64,000 nucleotides of DNA from Scatophagus argus (GCF_020382885.2 NC_058499.1:17717872-17781871), one strand, 5' to 3'. Shown: positions 22,548 to 40,141, counted from the first letter of the stretch. Numbers and translations: made by a program. Notes: generated from the letters alone by a model not told the origin.

Positions 22548-25500
22548 CTACAGTGGGGCAGACTGTGATGATCTTGCGACTGCTGCGTCTTGTGGAGCTG
22601 ACCTTATTTGGCTTTCTCTTCCAGAATGATAGTACCTGATGTCCTTATTCTGAAGCCCAGCAAGGGTGTCACTCTGTGGACACAGAACCTCCATCTTCGT
22701 GAGGCCTAAAGGCTTTGGCAGAGGAGATAAAACACCCATGTGCTTTTTGTCCCTCAAAGTCTCTTTGCCTAGTCTGGAAGAAGAAAAACAAAAGCACATA
22801 ATACAATTTTAAGACTGAGCAGGAATTTTATTCTAGCCTTTCAACTGCAATGGCAAACTGAGCATTTAAGAGAGGATGACAGACAAAGAAAGTGGTCAAG
22901 AAGAACTTACAGTTTTCCCCTCAGCATAGGCACAAATAAATTGCTGTGTGATTCAGTTTCAAGGGTGATTTCTCTCTGGTTCCGCTCTCCAAATGGTATA
23001 CATCTCAACAGGGACAAATCTGCTGAATAAATGACAAGATCACAGGACTAAGAGCAGGAGGTAAGGTTGATAAAGAAATGGGGTTCTGTTGATTTTACAC
23101 TTTCATGTATCAGTGTATCGTGTGTATGTAAAACCTGTGGAATCTGATTCCTGTTCCATATTCTGCTGTTTGGACTTGGTTGTGTATGTTTCTGAATCCT
23201 CAGTCGCAAAATAACATTCTGAGACCTTTAAAGAGTTTCGGTTTCTAAAAATGTGGCGGCTGTTGGACTTGTCAGCGGTGAAATTTGACAGCAAACGTTG
23301 TGTCGGAACAATGTCTGGAATCATCTTGGTGTACAGGGATAAGGGCGACCTGCAAAAAAAAAAAGACATCTGAAACTGAATCTGAACACACTTGTAACAT
23401 GTAGTTATTCACTCTCTGTTCGGTACAGTGTCCCTGTGAGGTTTACCTGTGGGGACCTGTCATTGAAGGTAGCAGCCCTGAATGAGGGAGGTGAAGCAAA
23501 CTTGAATTTACTGTGAGCTGTTGAAACTTTGGACTTTTAAAATTAATTCAGATCCATAAACCACAGACCTCTGTAGACATTACAGGACACGAAGGAATGT
23601 CGGGGGCAGGGAGGATGATGCTGGTGGGAATTAATGAAATTCGGTGAAGGTGGAAAGAAAGCACTCAGGTGCAGCAGCTGAGAGGAACACCTCCACCGTC
23701 CTTTATCCATACCTGGGTTATCTGTGAAAGCAAGTTAAGCAGACTGCTAGACAACATCTCTCTTTATGCACAGATAATTCAAAATACATAGGCCTTACCA
23801 ACAGGAGACTATGTATTGAACAATGAAATACTTGAAATACAATTCTCAAATCTTCACCAAACCTTCATTTTTGTAAGACAAAAGGTAGGAAGCTAGAAAT
23901 TAGGGTACTAAATTAATCATAGTGGTAAATTAGACACTGAGGATGCGAGAACAGTTTTTAGGAAGTCTGAGTCACCAAAATAACCATTTACCTTTATGAG
24001 GTGTCACAGCTGCGTATGTGCTCAGATGTGGGCACTCTTTTGCTCTGTAATGTTGGTATGCAGCTGTCATGTCTCCTAAAGACTCATCCTAAAAGACAGA
24101 AAACATCCCATTGTAAATTACAGATTGTGTTCTGTTGCTTTAAGGATCACACGTAGCAGTTGGCAATAATATTGTCATTATATCGCTAAAACTTGAAGTG
24201 GGTATGCGGGTGAATGTCTGGATTATGTCTGAGTTGTCATCACCTTGACAGGCTTGCAGCCCTGCCACAGAGTCACCTGACTGACCTCTCCAGGGTGAGT
24301 GGTTGGAGGAGGGATCACAGCTTTTCCCAGGAGACCATTTATCTTCACAAAGAGAAATAATGTTAAAAAGGAAGAAGAAAACTTCTCTGTAATATTCACA
24401 CTCTCTCTACATCATACCTGCCACTTTTTCTTGTGTCTTCCATCATGCCTCTTTTGGATGGTCTCTTTAACTGTGCTCTCCTGCAGCAAAGTGGAGTCCT
24501 GCAAACACCGTTCACTAATCAGTCTTGTTTGAAGTCGTTATACATGTACCAGACACGGTTGTGTACCAATTAATGGGTCATGCAGTCTCTTACAATATTT
24601 TTTATGTTGCTTTGCAGAACCTTTGGTTTTGTGCTACTCTTCACTCTCTCCAGTCGCAGCCTGTTCCTCTCTTTACGACTCCTCAGGTGCTTTTTTTTCT
24701 TCTTCACTGGAGTTCGCTGTTGAGGAGAGTAGAAATGTGGTAAAACAATACTAGAAAACATTCAAAACAAGGGAGCCCAAAGATCACTTGATCCAAAAGT
24801 GATATCAAAGATAGAAAGAAAAGAAATGAAAAGAAAGATTCAAGTGGATTTATGCCAGTGTACCTTTGGATGGGCAGTTTGTGGCTGGTTCAGTAAATGA
24901 ACTGGGAGCCCATCAGAATCTGAACTATTTGAACCGCTGGTGCTGTGAAAGCAAACAAAAAATATTCACACTGAAGCTGAATGACAGCACATTTTACAAA
25001 TATCCCATATTCCCAAAGTCTGCTATGGAAGTGTATTTAAAATAATGACAACATATTACGGCATCACCTGGTTTCCAGGTCAGACACAGAGATGTTGGAG
25101 TCAGTGCCCAAATCGTTGCCCAGTCTCTCTCTGACCTGCTTTCTCAACAATGCTGCCAGCTCTGTCAGACAGTAAGTGGTCTGAAGTAAAAAGCACAGAG
25201 GAAACTGTGGTTCAAAACTCATGTAGAATGCATTTAGATACTATAATTTGAAATTTTAGAAAGAAAGTATATTAGAAAGTATATTTTGAAGGGAGATGGA
25301 GCTTCAGCAGTGGAAGGAGTCCACATTTCTATATAAATTGTAGACAAACACGCTGCGTTATCTCTCACCTTTGTTGGATCAGGGTCACAGTAGTCCAGCA
25401 AGGTGTCACAAAAGTAAAAGCCAATGGACTTCAGGTCTCGAGTAGTAAAATGTGTTCCTCTCCTGTTGCCTAACATTCAGAGAGATCATAGGTGTACAGA

Positions 25501-28500
25501 TGCGAACATACACACACAAACACACATGTGATAAAGTCTTAACTCACCCAGAGTGGAGCCTCCAAATGTGGCCTCCATAGTGTAGCTGTTTTTGATGCCA
25601 AGTCTCCACATGGCAATTCGTCCCGTTCCCTCTTTGCTCTTCTGCACCCGGAACTTGCAACTCTTAAAGGAGAACTAAGAAAGAGAATTGAAATATATGA
25701 ATATGAGTTGAAATGTTGACTGAGTACAAACGCATACCAGGGAAAAGACACTACCTCTGAAATGTGGTGAATATGAAGTTTTCTGCAGACTGCATTTTGT
25801 GCTGAACAACACAAAAACAGTGACTTTACCTTATTGCTGGCATTCTTGCTCATCATTAGTGGAAAGACTCTCTCATGAAGCTTCAGTGAAGCTTCGCTTT
25901 GACTGTTACAACCGTACATGAAGACGTTGTTTTTACGGTTGTGGCCATGAAAGTCGCAGTAAAGAACTACATCCATCTCAGCCACAAGCCTGAGGAATAT
26001 AAAGCACAACAGAGAATTTCCTTCAGAATAAATTGTGGTTGGCGAACATTTCAAACCGAAGAAGGAGAGGAATAGAGAGGATGCAAAGACAGCTTTTCTG
26101 TTTTTCAAGACACAATTCACAGTGGAAAAAGTTAAAGCTATCCTAAACAGTAGACCTGCATGCGATTTCACAGTTCAATCAGCTGCCGGAGACATTTGCT
26201 GCATTTCTGCCTCTATTTTTCAACTTTCCTCACTGGTTCTACTGGCAACTGTGTAATAGTCTTTGTGTGTTGGCCCTGCGATTGACTGGCGACCAGTCCA
26301 GGGTGTACCCCGCCTCTCGCCTGTAGGCAGCTGGGATAGGCTCCAGCTCCCCCGTGACCCTGACGGATAAGCGGTATAGAAAATGGATGGATGGATCTGG
26401 TATTAAGGAAATGTGCATTTTGTACAGATACAGTTTGGTAAAAGCGCAAGCAGTGAAGTAGTTTCAAACTTGAACTGCTTTCCACCATCATGCCTGGAAG
26501 TAAATGCTAACTAAATAATGCAATCTCTGTTTGCTGCACGAAGAAGCGCAGTGAGTGTTGATATTGGTTGTTGTTTGTTCATATGTTCTCATTTTTTCAC
26601 TAAGGTCATGATCTGTCTGTACTCACTGACAGAAAGAAGAAAAACTGGCAATTTTCTGTTCTATTCTAAGATTAAAATAAATAACAGAATAAAAATAATT
26701 GCAACACATGACGTGCATCTTTTCAACAGTTTACTAGACACATGGGAAAAAGAGAAAGATGATTTAACACACTAAATTGCTTTAATTTGCACTAAATTGC
26801 AAAAAGTAATTAAAACACAAGCTCTTTAACATGTAGTGCATATTAAAAAGTGTTTCTTTGTTCGAGCATATGCCCTGTATTACCGTTCCACCATATTTCG
26901 GGTATGCCACACACAGGGAAAGAAATCCCTGAGCAATGTCTTGTAATTTCTGTTGAGGTCCCTGCCTGCCAGAGAGCAGCGGTAATTTCCCACTATGACA
27001 CCATCTGGATTCAGCATTGGCACCACCTGCAGCATCACAAATAAGTGTTTGATAGCAGTATACAGCATAACAGTATAAACTGCAACACAGCCTCATTATT
27101 CCATTCAGTCACCAGCTACTTTATAAATTACTACTGAGACTTGTAACAGATTGGAATGTATTGTCATAATGATTACACCAATAAGACAGACGTGCAGGCA
27201 GATGTGAGACTTTGATCTTGGGGTCCCTCACCTTGAAAACAAAAGTGTCTCTGAGTAGCTGAGCATCCTCTGAGTCCCCAAGTAGGAAGTCTAGGAGCCC
27301 CTCCATCATCCAGGACCCATTGGTCTCTCCAGGGTGAACTCTGGCCGTTACCACCACAGCCTTCTTTTTCCTGCCTTCCACCCTGCTGATCCGACGAGAC
27401 GTTATTGTCACCACATACACGGCATTCCCAGCAAGGCTATGGCACAGCACCCTCAGCGTACAATATGATGCAGCTGCTGGGTTGGAAGAAATCCGCCTAA
27501 GGTAGCGCTGCAGGTGTGAATACGTGTAAGGGTAGCAGTGGGCCAGGTAGCAGGTGTCTGAGTCATAAGGGAACTGGAGAGTCCAGGTGAGGGAGAACAG
27601 AGCGACTGTGTCGTTGCTGTTGCTGTCCTGTGTGTTCTAAATAGAGACATAATAAGACATAATAATTATTTTTAAGACAAGTCCTACTTCTACAATTACA
27701 ATTTAATTTTCTGAAGTCACGCTTTAGTGGTTTGTTTTTGTAATTCTGGCAACATGACAGACCACAGAGGGTTTTGCATGCTTTTTATTTATTTCGTACA
27801 GATCTGATATTCAATTTCACTGCTAACAACTTTTTAAAGCACACCACAGGTTTCAGTTCATGGCATTTTCCAGTAGATGTCATATTCACTTTGTGTGAGT
27901 ATAAACAGAAATTGAATTGGCTGAGATTTAAACTTGCCAGAGAACATTTAATGTTTGAAGTTTGAGTATTCCTCTTTTGTTGGCTGTTCATTTAAAACAC
28001 TATTATAGTCAATACAAAAAAAAAGCATGGAGTATTTTTATTATTATTTTGATGAAGGAGATTTTTGGACAGCAAGACTTTTTATTATTATATTATTATT
28101 ACTTTTTAGAAATTTTATTATTATTGAGGGTAATTTGATTCTAACTTTAGTCAGTCTTTCTCTTTGTTCCCTTGCAGACAGCTAGATGGACTTCTTGTAT
28201 CTGCACTATCATACAGCTAAAACTGAACTTTTGGATGACATAAAGATGACCAAATGTTCACAATCTCTGCAAATTCAGTTTCATTATATAATCATATAAA
28301 CAGAAAAAATAGACAGATAATGGAAAAGTAGGAAGTGGGCTAGCAACTTACGGCGTATTCACAGAAGCAAGTTGAAATGCTGTTTTTAAATTTTGCAGAG
28401 CATATCATAAAGCTCACCTACCTGATTGCAGTTGCGGTAGTATCTGATATTGGAGCCGGTGCGTTGCCATCCAACATGTTTCTCCTTGGCAGCCCTCTCA

Positions 28501-30250
28501 GAATAGAGGAGCGGTCTCATACCCTGAGAATACAGACTGCTGCTCTTCATTAAGTTGATGATGGTGAAGCGGTAGGTCACTCCAGCCTTCATGTTCCTGA
28601 CCCTGAAGTAAAACCACTGTGTGTGCTTTTTGGTGTACATGTCTGTGCGGAGGGTGAGCTCATAGTCATAGACACCCCTGAACCAGGAAGAAATACGGGT
28701 GGGCAGAGAGAGAGAGAGAGGGGGAAAAAAAGAGCCACAGTAAAAATATAAAATATAAATGAAATATATGGTGAAAATATAAACTTTGACAAGCTGAAGC
28801 AACAAATCAGTAGATAAGACTCACACTTGCACAGCCTTATGCAGGTTCCCGCTCTCAAAGCGTGACTCAAACTCAAGAGTGAAGTCTGTATGATTGATAT
28901 CATAAGTGGTGCTCTTAGAGGGCTCTCTGCTTCCTCCAACACGGGAGCAGGTGAAATAGGGACGCTTCATGGCTTAAATGAGCAACAACATATAATGAGT
29001 TAATATCAAAGGCTAAATTGGCACAGCTTCATGTCGATTTAGAAAATTGTTAACAGAGCAACTTCACAGGGGGATTATGATATCATTACAAAGTCGGCAT
29101 TTTAAAGTATTTATGATCAAGCATCAAATACATCATCTGCTTTCAACTGGAAAACTGTGGAATGAAGCGCCACAAAGAATTACACTCCTGTCTTTATCAG
29201 AGGACTTTGTCAACAACACATAGCAATGTCATGTAACATGGTGATGGTAAAAAAAAAAAACAATTAAAAAAATGTTACCATGATCAGTGCAGTATACCAC
29301 TTTCCCCCTGTCCTCTCCAGTTAGTATAGGTGTCTTCTCATTTCCTGTGGGCTTGTAGAAAGGCTCTGGCTCTGGGGGGTCCCACTCTACAACACACACT
29401 CTCTTGGTGTCATTCCGTGTCATAGTTAACAGATAAAAGGATATGCAATTTTTTTTTTTTTGCATAAGACTGGTTATATTTTGCCAGAGGCAGCTCCTAA
29501 CAAATTTAACTCACTGATTGCACTTGGGTCAATTAATACCAGTGACAAGCCTTTGTGCATATCAGCAACATACTGAGAGACATAATGGTTTAATTAAAAT
29601 TTTGAATTACCTATGTGATGGATAATGTCAGTGATGACCTCACACTCTATGGGCCAACGGGGGTGAGAGATAGATGGGAAGTTAACCAGGTCCAGTGGTG
29701 CTCTCAGACTTAAAACAGGTCTGCCCGCATCAAAATCTATGAGCAGCTGCCTGGTCCGCAGAGTCTGATTTAGGTTTATGGATACTGAATGGAGACATGA
29801 ATCACACCGTCAGTAACTGTTTTCATGCTCCTGTTCTTCCAGTGGTGAACAATGAACATGCATTTTTTATCAGGTCTGCTCCCTTACCTCACTTAAGCCA
29901 AACAAGCACATCCATTTAAAAAGAGATTATGCTGCTCCTGATTGCTTTAATTAGCTCAGTCACAAAAGAGGTTTTGTTTAATATATAATGATGTAGCATT
30001 AGGGAGGAGATGCCATACATACAAGCGTTGATCATCTCCCTCCCAACAGGAAAAAAACAGGAATGTACATGAAAGTTCAAAGATAAAGTTATGTTATTTC
30101 AGCATAACGTTTCAATAACAGCACATATGAGAACAACTTACACAGCTTCCTCCCTGATAATTCCTCCTCATCCTCTGTATTTGAGTCACTGGTGTCTGAC
30201 TTGTCCAGCTGGTAGGTATTCCACCAATTCCTGATTGTGGAGACAGCCAT
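22548..30250 (-). CDS. agbl2: Cytosolic carboxypeptidase 2 (AGBL2), tubulin deglutamylase
   Basis: M14D metallocarboxypeptidase that trims polyglutamate side chains on tubulin, acting on axonemes and centrioles. Exons: 30250-30142, 29784-29611, 29386-29279, 28972-28825, 28677-28422, 27636-27232, 27026-26884, 25989-25830, 25674-25548, 25469-25369, 25180-25068, 24942-24864, 24716-24594, 24498-24418, 24342-24244, 24088-23992, then probably 23721-23713 and 23477-23447, then 23349-23135, 23022-22911, 22773-22548; 2916 nt, 971 residues. Zinc motif HPGE (H366, E369), NPDG (406-409), RDLNRNY, CDFHGH (about 459-464) and the catalytic Glu in [12 protein letters not shown] (about 535) are all present. 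The tail [17 protein letters not shown] and the Lys-rich block after it match AGBL2 rather than AGBL3, though the catalytic core also resembles AGBL3. The C-terminal third is poorly conserved, so exon choice between 23447 and 23721 is uncertain. ATG at 30250 chosen; a leader exon probably lies further upstream. Confidence 0.88.
26258..26400 (+). repeat. Retroelement 3' tail (L2/SINE-like) with ATGG repeat, agbl2 intron
   Basis: Contains ttggccctgcgattgactgg, gaccagtccagggtgtaccc, cagctgggataggctccagc and ends gataagcggtatagaaaatg then GATGGATGGAT. This is the tail of a very common fish retroelement family ending in tandem ATGG. It lacks a 5' part, as expected for a truncated insertion. Confidence 0.7.
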
Positions 30251-31181
30251 GGTTGGTGTTTTTTCTGTCTGATTGGAGAAAAGCAAGTCATTAATGTTGC
30301 ATCCTAAACACCAAACTGATTCAGCACTGTATTAGTTTGGCCCCGACATCAACCCAGACTTGGAATCGGGACAGTACAAAGATGATATCATGAATCAATA
30401 TGATTTTGAAGTCAGTGCCTTTGCCTGGCCTTTTACGACAGAATGCCAACTTTTAAATTTGACTCTTATGAACGTAAATAACAGAACATATACTGGCAAA
30501 TGCGTTGTGATGAAATATCTCGTGTTCTCGTGATCATAACCTCCGACAAAAATCACCGTACTGTTCAATAGTATAATTTCGTCCACAAAGATAGTCTGAA
30601 ATAATGTTGGATTCTCAGGGGAAGACAAAAACCGAGTCATGTTTGTCCAAACTCACGTGTGAGGTGCTGATGTTGGAATTTCTCATAGGCATCTTCGGCT
30701 GCCTTTCTGTCACAAGGAAAATGACAGAGAAAGTCTTCTTTTTGCCAGTCGGTAGTCATACCATTAAAACATCAACTCGTTTTTTAGTTAGCTCGAGTAC
30801 AGTACATAGAGGTACGATGTCCGCCTTCAGCACAGGACAGGCGTCGTGGTATTTCTGAATGAATTTTGCAGGTTAAATCCAGATGTATTACTTAAAGCGA
30901 ATCGAATCTCAGTCGCCATCAAACCCCTTTAAGAATCACGACGGTCTTGTTTCTGTGGCGCAAACGTTCTTTTTCTTTTAAGACTCCTCAGTTGACGTTG
31001 CTGCTCCAGCACTGCTCTTAATTTGTAAAACGATTTATTATTACGATGTTGATCAATGTCAGACAGCCACTGACATCGCGTATATTGCAATTACATTACT
31101 TTACAGAAAAATAACTCTTCTAACATACAGTGTGAGTGAAAAGCAACTTGGCGGTTACTAGAAGAAAAATCTTTACGCGAC

Positions 31182-31194
31182 GTTTCCTAGCAAC
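31182..31194 (+). promoter_or_regulatory. X-box-like RFX site upstream of agbl2
   Basis: gtttcctagcaac fits GTNRCC-N-RGYAAC with one mismatch (T for R at position 4). A second half-site pair, ggttgccttggagatgcc, lies at 31214-31231. RFX factors drive ciliary genes. The distance to the true agbl2 start of transcription is unknown. Confidence 0.3.
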
Positions 31195-31639
31195 TTACTG
31201 TCAACAAAAACGCGGTTGCCTTGGAGATGCCATACCAGAAGTATTTTTCTCAACTTTATTGACAACAATGAAGCTTGTATCAGTTGTTAGAAAGTGCAAG
31301 AAAACTACGACATGATCATTTGTAATCTGTTTGTCATCCTCAATATCCTTCCTTTCATTAATAATAATACATAATAATAACCACTGACAGACATTCCTAT
31401 CAGAACGAAATAACCATTAAAACAGACAATGGCGACAAAATTTGTGAAATGTCATTTCATTAAATCTAATGTAACACTATATAGAAACGTTCAAATCCAC
31501 ACCACATCTGCCATAATCATTCATTCATGCCATTCTGCCCTATAATGAGTAGTTTTTACTTATGATAGTACTAGTGCCAGGACGTTCAGTTGTATTTTTA
31601 CATTGAGGCATTAAGATAAGATAATCCTTTCTTATTTCT

Positions 31640-31683
31640 TACTACTTTTACTCAAGTATCTGAACACTCCTTCCACCAATGTA
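31640..31683. repeat. End fragment of the TGGTGGAA-type element
   Basis: The sequence acttttactcaagtatctga then acactccttccaccaatg is the right-hand end of the element whose fuller copy is at 40414-40690 (aacctgaacacttcttccac). Confidence 0.5.
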
Positions 31684-31805
31684 AAACTCCACAAACCTTT
31701 GACAAAGTCACTGCCACTTGTAGTAAGGAGGAAAAATAAAGAGCACCCGCGTAGAATTTTTCCCCTGAGCAAAATCTTTCAAAATGGAAACGACAGAATT
31801 GTGAC

Positions 31806-36332
<4,527 letters not shown>

Positions 36333-36428
36333 TCTGAAACGAGTTACCCGTAGGACAACCTCAACAGCTGTGAATGCAGGAGCTAGCTCCTTACAGGCAC
36401 AGAGAACGACGTCTGCTTAGACAGAAAT

Positions 36429-36440
36429 GAAACCGAAACT
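36429..36440 (+). promoter_or_regulatory. ISRE upstream of parp12
   Basis: gaaaccgaaact matches the ISRE core GAAANNGAAACT exactly and is preceded by gaaat, giving overlapping GAAA units. It lies 97 bp upstream of the parp12 ATG. Interferon induction of PARP12 is established in vertebrates, which supports a working site. Confidence 0.65.
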
Positions 36441-36800
36441 TAAGAGAAAGGAAAAGGAAGGAAAAACAGTGATAGGCCTATCCTAGAATATTTTATCAGC
36501 ACATATCTTCATTTTTAAAATAAACACAAACATCGAGGGTAATATAAGAGGGTGGTTATGAGGTGATCAGAAAAGAATCTGAAAAGAGCAAACTCAACAG
36601 TGATTTTTTCTGTCGTTAATAGGGACATATTATGACGGTGTTCCTACCGGATTGTTGTGAGTTAAATTCGCTATAAAAACACAAATATATTTCTAAAATG
36701 AATACAAGTAGACCTGATGATAATTAAAGCCAAGCTTCTTTCTGTCTTTTGTAGCAATGTTTGCAGGTTTTGAGCTTTACGTGAGCACGTGAAGGCAACA

Positions 36801-36814
36801 GTAGCCCTAGCAAC
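36801..36814 (+). promoter_or_regulatory. RFX X-box upstream of ccdc113
   Basis: gtagccctagcaac fits the X-box consensus GTNRCC-(0-3)-RGYAAC at every position with a 2-bp spacer. Its last base is 32 bp from the ATG. Extra half-sites ggcaac (36794-36799) and agcaac (36839-36844) flank it. RFX factors control axonemal genes. Confidence 0.6.
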
Positions 36815-36845
36815 CGCTGCAGAGGTTCTGTGTACCTTAGCAACC

Positions 36846-39800
36846 ATGGAGGATGAGCTTTCGTTGATGGAAGAACAAGTCACACAAGAACAAAAAGAAT
36901 TCCTCTACAACCGAGTCGAAGAGCTAAAGTAATGAAAATAGATATTTAAGAGCACCTTAATGTATAAAAATTGCTAAATCGTGAAGTTTATTAAGCTAAA
37001 GATTGATTTGTTAGCTTAGCCTATTAGTTTGTACAACCTGCTAACGTTGACCGCTAACGCTAAGCTAATTTTGTTAAACAATATGAATACAAATAGTCAG
37101 CTAGCAGTACTAAAGCACGACTAGCTAAGTATATATCCTTAAACCATTAGCTAAGTGTAGAAGGTTAATATCATCTGTACTAAATTAAACTAAACAGCTA
37201 CCTAGTGTTTCATAATAATGTTAACTTCTGTTTACCTTGAAAAATGAGGTGAGTGAATAAGTAACAGCTGGCAGGTGATTGAGTTTTACACTTTGGACTC
37301 TCTAAACATTTAGGTCTACCTTTTTTTTATCTGATAATGATGCTGTTAATATTCACTTTTACCCAAGATGTTCAAATGCAACCCTCCTGGCAGAGAATGA
37401 CATGTTTGAGCGGTTTATCAGCCGCATTGATCCTCAGGACCTGGTCTCCCAGGTTGGAGGAGACAATCTTGGGGCAGCAGGAGCCCCCCAGTTGGAGGGT
37501 GGGGTAAGTGGTACCCTGTGACAAAATTTCTTTACTATATATACAAAACTCAGTATCTCATGTGATTGGAAGTTTCCAGCTGAAAAACAGGAAGACAGAT
37601 TATGCTAATTCTGCACTCAAGGAAATACAGTATGTAGACAAAGAGCTGCATGTTTTAAGGACTAGACGATTGCTCTTGCTTGGAGTCACTGGAATAAGAA
37701 TTCAAAAAACAACCAGAAAGGGACAAACTCAAATACATTTAGATTTTAAGAGTGACAGAACATATTGCCACAGTGACACAATCCCAGTTTTGATTCTGTT
37801 CCTAGGGAAGATTACCTCTGAGCACAGTGCTCCTGATAGCCACACATCATTTTTTATATGTGTATGCATGTGTGTCAGGGACGTGGAAGGAGCCGGAGGT
37901 CCCGGTCCAGCATATCAGATCGTCTTCATCAGCTGACCTTGGAGCAAAAAATTTATGTGGCACAGAGAGAAGTCACAGAGACTCGACAAGACCAGGAGAA
38001 ACTCAAACAGAGAGTTGACCGAATTCAGGACAACTACAAGGTTACAACACTCTTCCACTGAAAAACAGAAGAAAACCGAAGAAAAATTTGCACACTCAAA
38101 GTACATTTTGTCTTTCCAGGCCTCCCTTAAAGAGGCAGATTTGCGTCTTGCAGAAATCAACAAGTCTAAGAGTGAGTTTGAACGCAGACTGCTCAAACCT
38201 ATAAAGGACAACAGGCTGGAAATGAAAGAGCCTGACAAGGTGCTCCAGTACATCGAAGAGAAGTCAAAGGTAAAAATTTGTTTTGGTCTAGTGAGATCAA
38301 CCCGTACAAAGTAGTATTTGAGTAGATTGAAGGTTTAAGGATTCAAGATCCAGCTTTGTTGTCATTATGCAATACAGGTTGGCACCGTGAAATGCAGATT
38401 TTGAAACATAAGTGGTCTGCTCATTTCACCTTTACATATAAAACATGTTTGCAAGTGTTTAAAGTAAATAGTTTTAATTAATTATATGCACTCTTCTCTA
38501 AAAAGACTACAACTGTGTTTACTGTATTAACTGATTAGAAAATGGCAGGTATGGACAAATCACACATAATCATATCCTATAGATGGGAAAGACAACAGGC
38601 TAGAACATTTAGTGACTGTATTTTTTGATGAATGCTATCTGGTTTCTCTGGTACTGTTGCAACCTCTTCTTACTTTTATCATCATCCTCCTTTTGTCCAC
38701 ATGGTCTGTTCTGCTCACAAACTCACACAAACATACTCTAAAATAGGTCACCCAGTTGGAGAAGTTAAATCTGAAGAACTGTGCACTAAAAGTGCACGAG
38801 AAGAAGCTCCAGCAGCAGCTTCAACAGAAAAAGGAGATGGGAAAAGCCGAATATCAGGTAGACTGTGAAACTGTGAGAGGAGCACAAAGAGAGTTTTATT
38901 TTGTCAGTCGATTGTGTAGTTTGTGTTACACTGAATAAATCACTGCAAACTTAACTTATTGCCACTTAGTAAATGTAACGATATATGGTGCTGTGTGTTG
39001 CATCTAGGAAATTTTCCAGGAGTACAGCGAGCAGAGAATTGAAAAAAACCTGGATGAGCTTCAAGTCAACAATTTAAAAGTGCAACGTGTTCTCAGTTCA
39101 CACAAGGTCACTCATCAGAATTGTGTGTGGGAGAGGGAAAGAGCTTTTTTCTTGTCATTTCCTGTAGATGTATGAAAACACCTTTGCAGTGCAGCTTAGC
39201 CCCTTGAACTTAGCTCAGATCTAAGTGTGTATACAGCAGATATATGTGTTTGTGTGTGTGTGTGTGAACAGGAGAGGCTGCAGAGTGTGATATTGGAGTC
39301 CATACAGCTGAGCAATGACATCAGCAACAAGAAGCAGATGCTGGCAAAAATTGAGGAGGAGATAAGGCAGGCTGAGGAGGTTGGTCATTAATCCAAAAAT
39401 AAGTCAAACTTTAAGCCCAGTGTGGCCCCCAAGTCAAATCATTCATACATGCTTTGGTCCACTGCTTACCAAAGTAGTAGCAGGGTAATTTGCATTAAAC
39501 TATATTAACTCATGACTGAATCAGTCAATACTTTTTTCTTTTCCCTTCTTCTTTAAATCATACTCATCTCCTGCGCTCTAAACATATTCCCTTTGTGTAC
39601 ACCATCTCTCTTAAGGAATGCTTGAAGGCGGAAGCTCTCAACCAACACCTGTGCTGCCAGATGACAGATTATCAGGCTCCTGATATCACTGCGTACATGC
39701 ATGTCAAAGAGAAACATAAGAAGCTGCAGCAGAGCATTCACACTTGGGAGAGAAAGGTTGGGGTTGCTCAGGTAAGCCATTTTCTTTTCACCCCCTAAAC

Positions 39801-40141
39801 ACATTCAGCTCTCTTCCTGAATTCTCTCTGGGACTCTCTGTCAGCCCCTGCAAAAAATGTTACATTGTTATCATTCCACACCAAACCTCAGTCCAGTTTG
39901 AGAGAAGCTGTTGTGTGATGGTATCCATAACACTGAGCTCTCCCCTGTCTGTTTTCACCAGATGGCCTTGAAGACCCATGCTAAAGCCTGGAACACTCAG
40001 AGAGCCACTGTTACTCCTGCATACAGTGCTGAGGCTGGAGCTAGATCTAGGGGGCACCAGCTCCCAGTGAAGCTCCCATACATAGCAGAACAGAGCACAT
40101 GGAGAAAAAACAAATCAGAAAAAGCTGACTGGATTCAATAA
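36846..40141 (+). CDS. ccdc113: Coiled-coil domain-containing protein 113 (CFAP263)
   Basis: CCDC113 is an axonemal and centriolar-satellite coiled-coil protein that works with CCDC96 in motile cilia and sperm. Nine exons: 36846-36928, 37368-37503, 37879-38040, 38120-38269, 38747-38857, 39008-39106, 39272-39379, 39616-39771, 39962-40141; 1185 nt, 394 residues (human 377). After an acidic N-terminus, the basic block GRGRSRRSRSSISDRLHQLT matches the family's RGRRRSKSR segment. Nearly all the rest is heptad-rich coiled coil, with family blocks VMKYIE-like VLQYIEEKSK, LRLKN-like LNLKNCALKVHEKKL, and WERKVGVAQMALKTHAKAWN near the C-terminus. The stop codon TAA lies inside an AATAAA (40137-40142); an ATTAAA at 40209-40214 is the likelier polyadenylation signal. 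An RFX X-box lies just upstream of the start. Confidence 0.93.

Larger units (their letters stand above)
30251..31805. other. agbl2 leader/promoter and parp12 3' region
   Basis: The part nearest 30251 is the intron before the first agbl2 coding exon (acceptor at about 30270). A leader exon and promoter probably lie between about 30600 and 31250. From about 31300 to 31805 is AT-rich 3' sequence of parp12, including a repeat end at 31640-31683. No coding exon is supported. Confidence 0.4.
36333..36845. promoter_or_regulatory. Divergent promoter region of parp12 and ccdc113
   Basis: 513 bases separate the two start codons, which point away from each other. The parp12 side contains an ISRE (36429-36440) and the ccdc113 side an RFX X-box (36801-36814). 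Untranslated leaders of both genes lie here. Confidence 0.6.

Noticed and set aside
37508-37936. A 142-codon open frame on the plus strand in ccdc113 intron 2
   Set aside because: It runs from the intron into the next exon in the wrong frame. The conserved coiled-coil protein uses another frame there.
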